Assembly (NCBI RefSeq): GCF_004000885.1
Contig: NZ_BIMC01000007.1
Coordinates: 179,539 to 243,538, forward strand
Reading direction: 5' to 3'
DNA length: 64,000 bases
Origin: Paenibacillus glucanolyticus NBRC 15330
Lineage (GTDB): Bacteria > Bacillota > Bacilli > Paenibacillales > Paenibacillaceae
Part shown: piece after piece, positions 27,875 through 37,301 of the stretch
How positions within the stretch are numbered: the stretch's first letter is position 1
Layout of the letters: every line of letters begins with the position of its first letter
Notes under the pieces: model-generated
What the model saw: the letters and a program-made list of their open reading frames with translations, nothing else
Database searches by the model: none
What the model was told of the DNA's origin: nothing
Made by a program: the position numbers and the translations under genes

Positions 27875-29692
27875 ATGATGTTCTTCTCATTAAAAAGCCG
27901 TCTGATCGCCTTTATCGTTGTCCTGTTCGTCCTCTCTTTCGGCACGCTCTCCTTCCTGCTCTTTACAGAATCGCGAACCGTAATCCGCTCCTACATTGAA
28001 TCCTCGGCCCTGGAGAAGATGGAGGAATACGGCTCGTACGTGGACATGGTCCAAATGCAGATTTACGATGTCGCCTCCCTGGTCTTCAACAGCGACATGG
28101 CCAAGAACTGGGATAACGCCATACGCGACCCGAGCCTTCCCGAAGGGGAGAAAATGCTTGCTAATCTCGCGATGAGCCGATTCCTGACCCAGGCCACCAA
28201 CAGCTATACCAGCATCTCCGACGTTTCCGTCTACCGGCGGAACGGGCTTCGCATCGGCAGCGAGAACCAAGTCGCGAATGACCCCGCCTTTATGCAAGAA
28301 TCGTGATACAGAAACTTCTTCACGTCCGGGGACCACTGGCTGGCTGCCCATACGGATCAGCATGAACGCGTAAGGGATCACGGCAATCCGGTTGTCAGCC
28401 TGCTGATGCCTCTCGGTACCTTCCATCATGCGACGGCACAGAACGTGATGAAGGTGAACGTCAGCGAATCCTATTTTCTGGAGCCGCTCAGCCGCATCCA
28501 TTTGGCCAAGAATAGCACGATTTTTCTGCTTAATGAACAGGGAAGCCCTATTCTCTCCCAGCAGGCGCATGAGCTTGGTGCTCGGGCTATAGCGGAAATC
28601 GACCGTATTCGAAACGGCCCGATCAAATCAGGAGTTGTCTATCTGACCAACGATGAGGGGCAGCGAGACATTCTGGTACACAAAAAACTGGGGCGTACCG
28701 GCTGGATGCTGGCAGGTCTGGCACCGGAAAAGGAGTTATATTCCTCTCTTCACAAGCTTCAGAGCACGATCTTGGTAGTTACGGTTGTCCTGATTCTGGT
28801 CTCCCTGTTTGCCGCAGCATGGCTCTCCTATGGCGTCACCAAGCCTTTAACGCGACTGGTTCTGGCCATGAGGCAGGTGCAGCGGGGCGCTTTCGATCAG
28901 GCGGATTCCCTTCTGCCTCCCGACAAAAACGTAAAAAGCGAGGTCAGTTACGTCATCTCGACCTTCCGCTACATGGTCAGCCGCCTGCGGCAGCATATCC
29001 AGAATGAATTCGAGCTGAAGCTGCTCCGCCAGCAAGCGGAATACAAAGCCCTGCTCATGCAGATTAATCCCCACTTCATGTTCAATACCTTGGAGCTGGT
29101 AAGCAGTCTGGCCATGCAGCGCCGGACGGAGGATACCGTCCAGGTCATCGAGGACCTTGGCAAAATGATGCGATTCTCCATGAATACGAGCGACGATCGG
29201 GTCCCGCTTGAGGAAGAGCTGGCTTATGTCCGGCACTATATCTCCATTCTGCAAACCCGCTTCGGTCATAAACTCGGCATCTCCATCACGGAGGAGGGCA
29301 AGCTGGATTCACTGGTCATGATCAAGTTCATTCTTCAACCGCTGATCGAGAATGCCGTCAAATACAGCTTCCAGCATCAGACCACGGCACTGGTGGATAT
29401 CCGGATCAGCAGAGTGGATAACCGCCTGCATTTCAGCATTGCGGACAATGGCCCCGGCATGCCGTCCGAGATCATCCGCAAGCTGCAGGACCCCATGGCA
29501 GCTTCTCAGCTAGAGCCGATCCTGCGGAGCGAGAGCTGGCACATCGGACTCGGCAACGTGATTGCACGCTGCCGCCTGCATTACGGTGCCTTGTTTGCCG
29601 TCCATATCCGGAATGGAGTTCAAGCGGGCACATGCATCGAACTGATTCTACCGGTACAGGAGGAATATCATGTACAACGTATTGATCGCTGA
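27875..29692 (+). pseudogene. YesM-type sensor histidine kinase interrupted by an in-frame TGA (locus B)
   Basis: The frame is continuous from 27875 to 29692 (about 604 residues) except for one TGA at 28304-28306, between ...AFMQES and YRNFFTSGDHW.... Both halves belong to one kinase: membrane segment (~10-30), extracellular sensor domain cut at ~143, second membrane segment (~290-310), HAMP, QINPHFMFNTLELVSS with the phospho-histidine, and an ATPase domain with ADNGPGMPSE. A single TGG-to-TGA change would explain it (Trp in an S-W-Y context). Without repair or readthrough there is no working receptor, although the downstream half has possible internal starts. The response regulator overlaps its end by 23 bases. 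Confidence 0.85.
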
Positions 29693-31268
29693 CGATGAGA
29701 TCGAAGTCCGCGAAGGGCTGAAGCTGAAGGTGGATTGGGAGGGCATGGGCTTTGCCATTTCGGGGGAGGCCGCAAACGGCGTAGAAGCCGAAGCGCTCTT
29801 GCGAGCAGAACGCTTTGACCTGCTCATAACCGACATGAATATGCCCGTTATGGACGGAGTCCGTCTGCTGGATACTTGCCGAAGCCACAATCCTTCCATC
29901 CAGATCATCATCATAACCGGATACGAGGATTTCCAATACGCCAGAGCCGGCGTCCGCAGCCAAGCCATGGATTATTTGCTGAAGCCCGTAACCCGGGAGG
30001 ATCTGAGAACAGCACTGACCAAAATCAAAGCGGAATTGGATAAGAACCGCAAGGTACGGGACGATTCGGAAATGATGCAGTGGCGTCTCTCCCAGTATTA
30101 CAAGGAAATGAAGGAACGCTTCCTGCTGGATCTCGTGCGAGGCAACCGGCTTCCGGCTTCCTCGCTGCCGGAACGGATTCGGCTGTTCCACCTGGAATCA
30201 TGGCAGGATCACAGGGTCTGCTTCGTAGCCGCAGGCATGAGGGAGTCCAGCATACAGCATACTCCCAAAGGGCGCGCGCCAGAGCAGCTTCACCTGCCGT
30301 TCGAGATGGTCTGCCATGAAATCGCCCAGTCTTATCCCGGCAGCATCCAGGTATTTCATGACGCAGCCCATCCCGGAATCATGTTCTTCATTACGCTTGA
30401 CGGCGTTCAGCACGAATTCACACGCAAGCTCGCGGAAGATGCGGCTTCCTATTTAACCATGGATGTGCAGGTCGGGCTGGGACTTCCCGTATCGGGACTT
30501 GAACGCTGGAAAGAAGGGTATATTCATTCGCTCTTGGCGTGGAATCTGGCAGAGCGTCAAAAGGAACAGGACCGCACGCCCGTAACAGACCACAGTCCAT
30601 TACTCCCGGAGGAAACCAATCGAACACTGCACCGCTGTCTGATTCGGGGCGAGCTGGATTCCTTTCGCAGCGTCATCCGGAAGGAGCTTGCCGAGGCATA
30701 CCAGCTCTCTCCTTCCCGCTTGGTCCGGAGCCTTTTTCAAATTTCGCTGCTGATGGAGTCCGCCGCCGCTGACTTCATGGGGTATTCTCAGGGAAGGGAG
30801 CCTCACTGGATTTCGCCGGAATGGGTGCTGTGGATGGAGACTCCCGAGCAGGCAGAGCGTTTGCTGATGCAGTGGGCGCAGGATTTTGTGGATCAGCAGC
30901 AGGTCTCTGAGGACGGGGAAGCTACTCTGATCGAGTCAGCCAAACGGTATATCGAGGAGAATTATATGCAGGAATTAACGCTGACCTCGTTAGCTGAACA
31001 ATACAACTACCACCCTACCTACTTCTCGGAAATGTTCAAGGAAGGTGCAGGCATATCCTTTATTCACTATGTTACGGAAGTCCGTATGAAACACGCCGTA
31101 CGCCTGTTGAAGGAAACCACCTTAACCGTATGGGATATTGCAGAGCTCGCCGGCTTCTCATCTCCCGGCTATTTCAGCTCCAAGTTCAAAAAAATGTTCA
31201 ACATAAGCCCATCCGAGTTCCGATTATCGCAATCCGAAAAAATCGAACATGATGATCCGAAGAAATGA
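29670..31268 (+). CDS. Response regulator, YesN type (locus B)
   Basis: Product of 532 residues. Receiver domain with MYNVLIADDEIEVREG and the phosphorylation site Asp55 (LLITDMNMPVMDG); C-terminal AraC domain with LTSLAEQYNYHPTYFSEMF and VWDIAELAGFSSPGYFSSKF. CAGGAGG precedes the ATG, inside the kinase coding sequence. Because its partner kinase carries a stop codon, it may be uncontrolled or silent unless another kinase serves it. It probably acts on the permease operon that begins 122 bases downstream. Confidence 0.9.
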   Translation: MYNVLIADDEIEVREGLKLKVDWEGMGFAISGEAANGVEAEALLRAERFDLLITDMNMPVMDGVRLLDTCRSHNPSIQIIIITGYEDFQYARAGVRSQAMDYLLKPVTREDLRTALTKIKAELDKNRKVRDDSEMMQWRLSQYYKEMKERFLLDLVRGNRLPASSLPERIRLFHLESWQDHRVCFVAAGMRESSIQHTPKGRAPEQLHLPFEMVCHEIAQSYPGSIQVFHDAAHPGIMFFITLDGVQHEFTRKLAEDAASYLTMDVQVGLGLPVSGLERWKEGYIHSLLAWNLAERQKEQDRTPVTDHSPLLPEETNRTLHRCLIRGELDSFRSVIRKELAEAYQLSPSRLVRSLFQISLLMESAAADFMGYSQGREPHWISPEWVLWMETPEQAERLLMQWAQDFVDQQQVSEDGEATLIESAKRYIEENYMQELTLTSLAEQYNYHPTYFSEMFKEGAGISFIHYVTEVRMKHAVRLLKETTLTVWDIAELAGFSSPGYFSSKFKKMFNISPSEFRLSQSEKIEHDDPKK

Positions 31269-31327
31269 GATTCCGGCCCCTCCCCTTCCCCGGTATGATG
31301 AGTTTACCAGAAGTAACGCCGCCTCAA

Positions 31328-31343
31328 TTGTAAGCGGCTTCAC
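31328..31343 (+). promoter_or_regulatory. Possible cre-like site before the locus B transporter
   Basis: TTGTAAGCGGCTTCAC fits the cre core apart from one inner position. It overlaps a small GCCGC/GCGGC inverted repeat, 50 bases before the first permease gene. Confidence 0.3.
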
Positions 31344-31390
31344 ATCTCAGGGTAACCGCCCATTCTCATCCATCTGAAGGGAGGCATAAC

Positions 31391-32305
31391 ATGAGAAAGC
31401 TGTCCAAGCCCTTATACGGCCAGCAGAATAAGACAGCCTACTTGTTTCTTCTGCCTTGGCTCATCGGCTTCTTCTGTCTGACGCTGGGGCCGATGATTGC
31501 ATCACTGTACTTATCCATGACGAAATTCAACCTGTTGTCATCGCCGACTTGGACGGGACTCAGCAACTATGTCCAGATCTTTACCGAAGACGATACCTTC
31601 CTAAGATCCTTGTGGCTAACGTTCTACTATGTGTTCTTGTCCGTGCCGCTGAGGCTTGCATTCGCGCTGCTGGTGGCGATGGCGCTGAACAAGGGCATTC
31701 GCGGACTCGGCATTTACCGAACCGTGTATTACATCCCTTCCCTATTGGGGGGAAGCGTGGCCATTGCCATTGTCTGGCGTCAAATCTTCGATGGCAGCGG
31801 ACTGGTCAATCAGTTCCTGAGCTGGTTCGGCATCACGGGGCCATCCTGGATTGCCCATCCCGACTATGTAGTCTATACGATCATCACCCTGTCCGTCTGG
31901 CAGTTCGGGTCGGCCATGGTCATCTTCCTTGCCGGTCTGAAACAGATTCCTGCCGATTTATACGAAGCCTCGGGCGTAGATGGTGCAGGAAAGCTCCGTC
32001 AGTTCTTCGGCATCACACTCCCGATGCTGTCACCGGTCATCTTTTTCAACCTGATCATGAGCATGATCAATTCCTTCCAAGCCTTCACGCCAGCTTATGT
32101 TATCGGGGACGGCCGGGGAGGACCGCTCGACGCCACGATGTTCTACACCTTGTATCTGTATCTGAAGGGCTTCTCGTTCTTTGATATGGGATACGCCTCA
32201 GCCTTGGCATGGATCATGCTGGTCATCATCGGGGTGTTCACCGCAATTGTCTTTCTCACATCGAAGTTCTGGGTGTTCTACGGGGACAACCAGGAAGGGA
32301 GGTAA
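31391..32305 (+). CDS. Sugar ABC transporter permease, UgpA/LacF type (locus B)
   Basis: Product of 304 residues, six membrane segments. Starts with a short basic cytoplasmic stretch (MRKLSKPLYGQQNK) and FLLPWLIGFFCLTLGPM. EAA loop: YEASGVDGAGKLRQFFGITL. AAGGGAGG precedes the ATG. The stop TAA overlaps the region of the next gene's start, so the two permeases are coupled. Confidence 0.92.
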   Translation: MRKLSKPLYGQQNKTAYLFLLPWLIGFFCLTLGPMIASLYLSMTKFNLLSSPTWTGLSNYVQIFTEDDTFLRSLWLTFYYVFLSVPLRLAFALLVAMALNKGIRGLGIYRTVYYIPSLLGGSVAIAIVWRQIFDGSGLVNQFLSWFGITGPSWIAHPDYVVYTIITLSVWQFGSAMVIFLAGLKQIPADLYEASGVDGAGKLRQFFGITLPMLSPVIFFNLIMSMINSFQAFTPAYVIGDGRGGPLDATMFYTLYLYLKGFSFFDMGYASALAWIMLVIIGVFTAIVFLTSKFWVFYGDNQEGR

Positions 32306-32310
32306 TGGAT

Positions 32311-33150
32311 ATGCCACTCAAGAGACAACTGGTTCAAGCCGGCAGGCATGCTGCCATTATCCTCCTCGGACTGGCGATGCTCTATCCGGTGTTATGGCTA
32401 ATTCTGAGCTCGTTCAAACCAAATCAACTCATCTTTACCGACAGCAGCCTTATCCCGACAGCCTTTACGCTGGATCATTATGTGAACGGCTGGAAAGGGC
32501 TGCAGGGCATCTCCTTCGGCAGGTTCTTCAGCAACTCCCTGCTGATCTCGGCACTGAGCGTCATCGGAAATGTCATCTCCTGCTCACTCGCGGCCTACGC
32601 GTTCTCCAGGCTGAAATTCAAGTTTAAGAGCCTGTGGTTCAGCATCATGCTGGTGACGATTATGCTACCTTACCATGTGACACTGGTGCCCCAGTACATT
32701 CTGTATAACGAGCTGCAGTGGATTAATACGTATTTCCCGCTCATTCTGCCCAAGTGGCTGGCGCAGGACTCCTTCTTCATTCTGCTGATGGTTCAGTTTA
32801 TCCGGGGAATTCCGCGGGAATTGGACGAGAGTGCCACCATCGACGGCTGCGGACAGCCGCAGATCTTTTTTAGAATCGTAGTGCCGCTGCTTGTTCCCGC
32901 GCTCATTACAACAGCCATCTTCACGTTTATCTGGAGCTGGGATGATTTCTTCAGCCAGATGATTTATCTGAGCAAAATTGATCTGTTCACCGTACAGCTG
33001 GGAATTCGGTCCCTGTTCGATCCATCGGGACAATCGGATTGGGGGGCGCTGCTCGCCATGTCCACGCTGTCGCTGCTGCCTGTGACCATCATCTTTCTTG
33101 TGTTTCAGCGGTATTTTCTCGAGGGCATTGCCACAACGGGCCTGAAGTAG
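32311..33150 (+). CDS. Sugar ABC transporter permease, AraQ/UgpE type (locus B)
   Basis: Product of 279 residues, six membrane segments, ending YFLEGIATTGLK, the usual tail of this permease class. EAA-like loop: DESATIDGCGQPQIFFRIVV. Two close ATG codons exist (32305 and 32311). The second is preferred, because GGGAGG ends eight bases before it and only two before the first. It pairs with the upstream permease. Confidence 0.92.
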   Translation: MPLKRQLVQAGRHAAIILLGLAMLYPVLWLILSSFKPNQLIFTDSSLIPTAFTLDHYVNGWKGLQGISFGRFFSNSLLISALSVIGNVISCSLAAYAFSRLKFKFKSLWFSIMLVTIMLPYHVTLVPQYILYNELQWINTYFPLILPKWLAQDSFFILLMVQFIRGIPRELDESATIDGCGQPQIFFRIVVPLLVPALITTAIFTFIWSWDDFFSQMIYLSKIDLFTVQLGIRSLFDPSGQSDWGALLAMSTLSLLPVTIIFLVFQRYFLEGIATTGLK

Positions 33151-33221
33151 TCACGCGCTGTCTGTTCTGTTCGTGAGCATGAAGCACATTTCAAATTATA
33201 TTTAAACCGGGGGGATTAACT

Positions 33222-34538
33222 ATGTTAAAACGATCTATGGTGGGTATGCTGGCAGGACTCATGTTGTTCGTAACAGCCTGTTCCGGAACGGATCATACCG
33301 GTGCTGGCGGAGATACGGATAACGGAGCCGCGGAGAGCGGCCAGGTTGAACTGCGCATGATGTGGTGGGGCGACCAGAAACGGGCAGATATTACGAACGA
33401 AGCGCTTAAGGTGTTTCAGGAGAAACATCCGAATATTAAAATTATGGGTGAATTCTCACCCTCCTCAGGATATTTTGACAAGCTGAATACGCAGCTGGCA
33501 TCCGGCACGGCACCGGATATCTTCTTCTTAGGCGGGAATGTGGTCGACTATGCCAAAAAGAATGTCCTTCTGGATCTGGATCCGTATGTTGGCAGTGAAT
33601 TGAATCTGGACGGAATGGATCCCACCATGGTTGAGTATGGCCGTCTCGACGGGAAGCTGCAGCATATTTCAGCCGGTGCGAATGCCCGGGGCATTGTCAT
33701 CAATCAGGCACTGTTCGAGAAGGCCGGAATCCCTTTGCCGGAGCCGAATTGGAACTGGGAGGATTACGCAGCTGTCAGCAAGGAACTGTCTGACAAGCTG
33801 GGTGATGGCATTTTTGGAACGTACAACTTCACCGTCGATGGCATGGACATCTATCTGAAGCAGCGCGGCAAACAGCTGTATAATATGGAAAATGGAACTC
33901 TGGGCTTTGCCAAAGAAGACATCCAGGAATGGTTCCAATATTGGGAGGAGACGTCTTCAGCAGGTGGTGTGGTCACACCTGAAATGCAGGTATCCAATCC
34001 GCATGACGACACTAGTAAATCGCTGCTGATTACAGGCAAGGCCGCCATGAGCCTCCTTCCTTCCAACCAGCTGGCTGCTTTCCAGAGCCTGACGGAGGAC
34101 CCGCTGATCCTCCATCCGGTACCGCGGGGTCCCAAGGGTACGGGTGTTGTATTCGAATCCAGCCAGGGATTGTCCGGTTATGCGAATACCAAGCATCCCA
34201 AGGAAGTCGCTATCCTGATGGATTTCTGGATCAATGATCCACAAGCCGCCAAAATTCTCGGCAGCGACCGGGGCGTTCCAGTAACGGAAGCCAACCGCAA
34301 TCTACTGCAGGAGGAAGCCGGTCCGGTGGAGGAAATTGTATACCAATACACAAGTCTCGTATCTGAGGCTACAAAATCAGAACCTTTTGACGTGAGTTAC
34401 AATCCTCCGGGATTTGCTGAATTCTCCAAGCTGGCGCAAACGACAAGCCAGGAAATCGGCTTCGGCCGGAAGAGCGTCGAGCAAGCCGTTGCGGACTTCT
34501 ACAATGGCACCGTTCGAATCTTTGAATCGAATCAATAA
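33222..34538 (+). CDS. Sugar ABC transporter substrate-binding lipoprotein (locus B)
   Basis: Product of 438 residues. Signal peptide MLKRSMVGMLAGLMLFVTAC with the lipobox cysteine at residue 20, then an acidic Gly-rich linker and LRMMWWGDQKRADITNEALK. Other binding-protein motifs: TQLASGTAPDIFFLGGNVVD and GKAAMSLLPSNQL. GGGGGG precedes the ATG. Here the binding protein follows the permeases, unlike locus A and C where it precedes them. The ligand is unknown; the two glycosidase genes that follow suggest an oligosaccharide. Confidence 0.92.
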   Translation: MLKRSMVGMLAGLMLFVTACSGTDHTGAGGDTDNGAAESGQVELRMMWWGDQKRADITNEALKVFQEKHPNIKIMGEFSPSSGYFDKLNTQLASGTAPDIFFLGGNVVDYAKKNVLLDLDPYVGSELNLDGMDPTMVEYGRLDGKLQHISAGANARGIVINQALFEKAGIPLPEPNWNWEDYAAVSKELSDKLGDGIFGTYNFTVDGMDIYLKQRGKQLYNMENGTLGFAKEDIQEWFQYWEETSSAGGVVTPEMQVSNPHDDTSKSLLITGKAAMSLLPSNQLAAFQSLTEDPLILHPVPRGPKGTGVVFESSQGLSGYANTKHPKEVAILMDFWINDPQAAKILGSDRGVPVTEANRNLLQEEAGPVEEIVYQYTSLVSEATKSEPFDVSYNPPGFAEFSKLAQTTSQEIGFGRKSVEQAVADFYNGTVRIFESNQ

Positions 34539-34562
34539 ACAAGGCTCTACAAGGAGGCGGAC

Positions 34563-36209
34563 ATGACCGAAGTTATGCTGGACCGTCTGCGCGGGATCTC
34601 GATACAGGATCAGGTGCAGACGGTTAAACCGGAAGATCAGAATTTGTTGCGAGAATGGCAGGAGTCAGGCGTACGATTTGCCGCATCGGGCGGACGGCTG
34701 GAGGCTTCATATTATACGGCGCTGGAGAAGCTGCTTCCCTGCATCGTGCCGATGGCTGGCAGCGAGCCTATTCTGCAGGAAGGCGGGATTTATCTTGGCT
34801 GCTGGCTGGAGAGCACCGGCACCATCAATGCGGAGCTGCTCTCGCGCTTGATTCCTTCTGTCTCGAAATCGACCTATCTCGCCTTTGCGGCTCACCAAAG
34901 AGAGGACGGTTTGCTGCCTTACAAATTAACGGAGAACGGTCCCTCCTTCCGGCAGATTCAGCTGGTTACACCGCTGGCACGCAGTGTATGGAACCATTAC
35001 CAGCTCCACGGCAAGGACCGCGACTTTCTGAAGACCATGTACAAAGCCATGGCGCATTATGACGAATGGATTGCAAGCTTCCGCAATACCCGGGAGACCG
35101 GCTGCGTAGAGGCCTTCAGCACCTTCGACACCGGACATGATTTATCACCCAGGTTCTGGCATGTTCCGGATACACCCTATATGAATGATGCCGCAGCCTA
35201 TCACCCGGATTCTCCGGTCCTGCCTTTCCTGGCACCGGATTTGACCGCCAACATCTACTGCCAGCGCATATATTTGGCCCGCATGGCCGAAGAGCTTGGT
35301 GGATCCGGAGCTGATTGGAGAGCGAAAGCCGAGTCCAGCCTCGAGAGTCTCTTCCGTTACTGTTACGACGAAGAAGATATGTTCTTCTACGACCGGGACC
35401 GGAATGACGAGCTGGTCAGAGTCCAGTCCGATGTGCTGCTGCGCGTGATGGCCTGCGAGGTTGGGGACCGTGAATGGTTCGACAAGCTGCTGCGCCGGTA
35501 TTTGCTGAATACGAGCAAATTTTTCGCCAAATATCCGTTTACATCTATGGCGATGGACGATCCCAGATTCGATCCGTTCTCCTCCTACAACAGCTGGGGC
35601 GGGTCGTCCAACTTCCTGAGCCTGATTCGCGCTCCGCATGCGTTTGAATATCACCACCGCTATGTCGAATTGACGTGGGTACTGCATCCGATCCTGTCTG
35701 CGCTGTCCAAGGCAAAGCGCTTTGCACAAGCGTTAAGTCCCTGGACCGGAGAGGAAGGTTTTACCGAGACGTATTCCCCTTCCATCCTGTGTCTGCTTGA
35801 TTATGTGGAACGGTTGTGCGGGATTATGCCGGTCGGGTCGGACCAATTATGGTTTACCGGTCTTCTCCCCGTCGACATGGATCATGGCGAGGAAGTTGCA
35901 GGCAACACGGCCTACAGCCGCACGGTGAATGGGCTGCATTACGAATTGGTAAATACAGCAGATCGTATAACGATATACCGGGAAGGCAGCGTTCATATTG
36001 AAGGACCGGCCGGAATTCGGCTGGTTACCGATCGAAGCGGACACCTGGAAGGCGTCATTGGAATGAGTGTGCGCACCATCGAGGGCGAGCTCATCTATCA
36101 AGGCAATTCCCTTCCGATCCGGATCAAAGGAAATGAAATGCAGCGATATCGAGGCGGAGGCTTGAAAACAGAGAGGGATATCGGCATTATCTGTCCCTCC
36201 TATCGTTAA
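34563..36209 (+). CDS. Putative (alpha/alpha)6-barrel glycoside hydrolase (GH63/MGH1-like)
   Basis: Product of 548 residues, no signal peptide. Motifs such as LAFAAHQREDGLLPYKL, YDEWIASFRNT, YDEEDMFFYDRD and YNSWGGSSNFLSL are typical of the helical-barrel glycosidases related to GH37/GH63 and mannosylglycerate hydrolases; the C-terminal ~90 residues are a small beta domain. Exact family and catalytic acids could not be fixed by eye. AAGGAGG precedes the ATG. It sits between the binding protein and a GH43 gene and is likely to act on the imported sugar. Confidence 0.6.
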   Translation: MTEVMLDRLRGISIQDQVQTVKPEDQNLLREWQESGVRFAASGGRLEASYYTALEKLLPCIVPMAGSEPILQEGGIYLGCWLESTGTINAELLSRLIPSVSKSTYLAFAAHQREDGLLPYKLTENGPSFRQIQLVTPLARSVWNHYQLHGKDRDFLKTMYKAMAHYDEWIASFRNTRETGCVEAFSTFDTGHDLSPRFWHVPDTPYMNDAAAYHPDSPVLPFLAPDLTANIYCQRIYLARMAEELGGSGADWRAKAESSLESLFRYCYDEEDMFFYDRDRNDELVRVQSDVLLRVMACEVGDREWFDKLLRRYLLNTSKFFAKYPFTSMAMDDPRFDPFSSYNSWGGSSNFLSLIRAPHAFEYHHRYVELTWVLHPILSALSKAKRFAQALSPWTGEEGFTETYSPSILCLLDYVERLCGIMPVGSDQLWFTGLLPVDMDHGEEVAGNTAYSRTVNGLHYELVNTADRITIYREGSVHIEGPAGIRLVTDRSGHLEGVIGMSVRTIEGELIYQGNSLPIRIKGNEMQRYRGGGLKTERDIGIICPSYR

Positions 36210-36234
36210 TGATTTCAGGAGGTGCCTGAACAGC

Positions 36235-37133
36235 ATGAACACTCAGGATATTCAGCTGCGGGATCCTTATATCCTGCCTGATTCCAAGCACAAGAAATAC
36301 TACATGTACGGCACGACAAAAATACATGGAGGGAAGGAAACGGCTTCGATGCCTATATAAGCGAAGATCTTCGGCATTGGGAAGGCCCTTGTACGCTCTT
36401 CCACAAGCCCGATAATTTCTTCGCGGAGGTGAACTTCTGGGCACCCGAGGTGTACGAATATCATGGCCGTTATATCATGTTTGCCACCTTTCGCAGGAAG
36501 GATAATGATCTGCTGGGCACTGCGGTGCTGTCAGCGGAGCAGCCGACAGGGCCCTTTGCTCTCCATAGCAGCGGTCCTGTGACACCGGCGGATTGGAGTT
36601 CTTTGGACGGCACGCTGTATATCGATGAGGAGAACCAGCCGTGGATGGTGTTCTGCCATGAATGGCAGCAGGTTGGCGACGGCGAGGTCTGTGCCATGCG
36701 CCTAAGCCCGGATTTATCCGAATCCGTATCGGAACCGGTGATCTTATTCCGTGCCTCTGAGGCGGCGTGGACCACACCGTTTCATTCGCAGCGCTTTCCC
36801 GGGACCGGAAACTATGTGACGGACGGTCCCTTTCTATTCCGGACAGCACCCGGCAGCCTGCTGATGCTGTGGGCCAGCTTTGTCGACGGCCGCTACGCGC
36901 TCGGCATTGCCAAATCCCCATCCGGCAGCTTGACGGGTCCCTGGCTTCAAGAGCCGGAACCCTTATATTCCAGCGACGGCGGGCACGGGATGGTGTTTCG
37001 CACGTGGGAGGGGCAGCTGATGCTGGCGGTACATACCCCGAATCGGACGCCGGAGGAACGTCCGATCTTTATCCCTGTAGTTGAAGACGGAGACAGCCTT
37101 AAGGTAAGTCCGATGGATCGGCAAACCGGTTAA
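36235..37133 (+). pseudogene. Glycoside hydrolase family 43 gene with a -1 frameshift (locus B)
   Basis: AGGAGGTG precedes an ATG at 36235 that starts MNTQDIQLRDPYILPDSK, the GH43 N-terminus with the general-base Asp (LRDPY). The frame stops at 36360. The rest of the enzyme continues in another frame from GNGFDAYISEDLRHWEG to 37133. Adding one G to the GGG at 36331-36333 restores a protein of about 299 residues. Further family elements are SSLDGTLYID (second Asp) and YVTDGPFLFR. The last is usually EGP in this family, so the catalytic Glu may lie elsewhere, for example in FCHEWQQ. A slipped-strand mutation or a sequencing error could both explain the shift. Confidence 0.82.
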
Positions 37134-37156
37134 AGCACTGGAGTGAATAAAAAAAC

Positions 37157-37199
37157 AAGAGCCGCTCTCCATAGTAATGGCAGAGCCGCTCTTATTTTT
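37157..37199 (+). terminator. Terminator after the GH43 gene
   Basis: AAGAGCCGCTCTCCAT and ATGGCAGAGCCGCTCTT form a long imperfect stem (one mismatch, one bulge), followed by ATTTTTA. Confidence 0.75.
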
Positions 37200-37257
37200 A
37201 TGAAAAAGTTGTTGCTGCCCTGCTTATCATGATCATCGCTTTACTATCGGATATGAC

Positions 37258-37290
37258 AAAAAGAGAAGCCGCACTTCCACGGCTTCCCTC
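37258..37290 (-). terminator. Terminator after the oxidoreductase/isomerase operon
   Basis: Minus strand: GAAGCCG and CGGCTTC pair around an 8-base loop, followed by TCTTTTTG; it lies just beyond the stop at 37302. Together with the previous element it forms a converging terminator pair. Confidence 0.7.
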
Positions 37291-37301
37291 TGTTCATCCT
37301 A

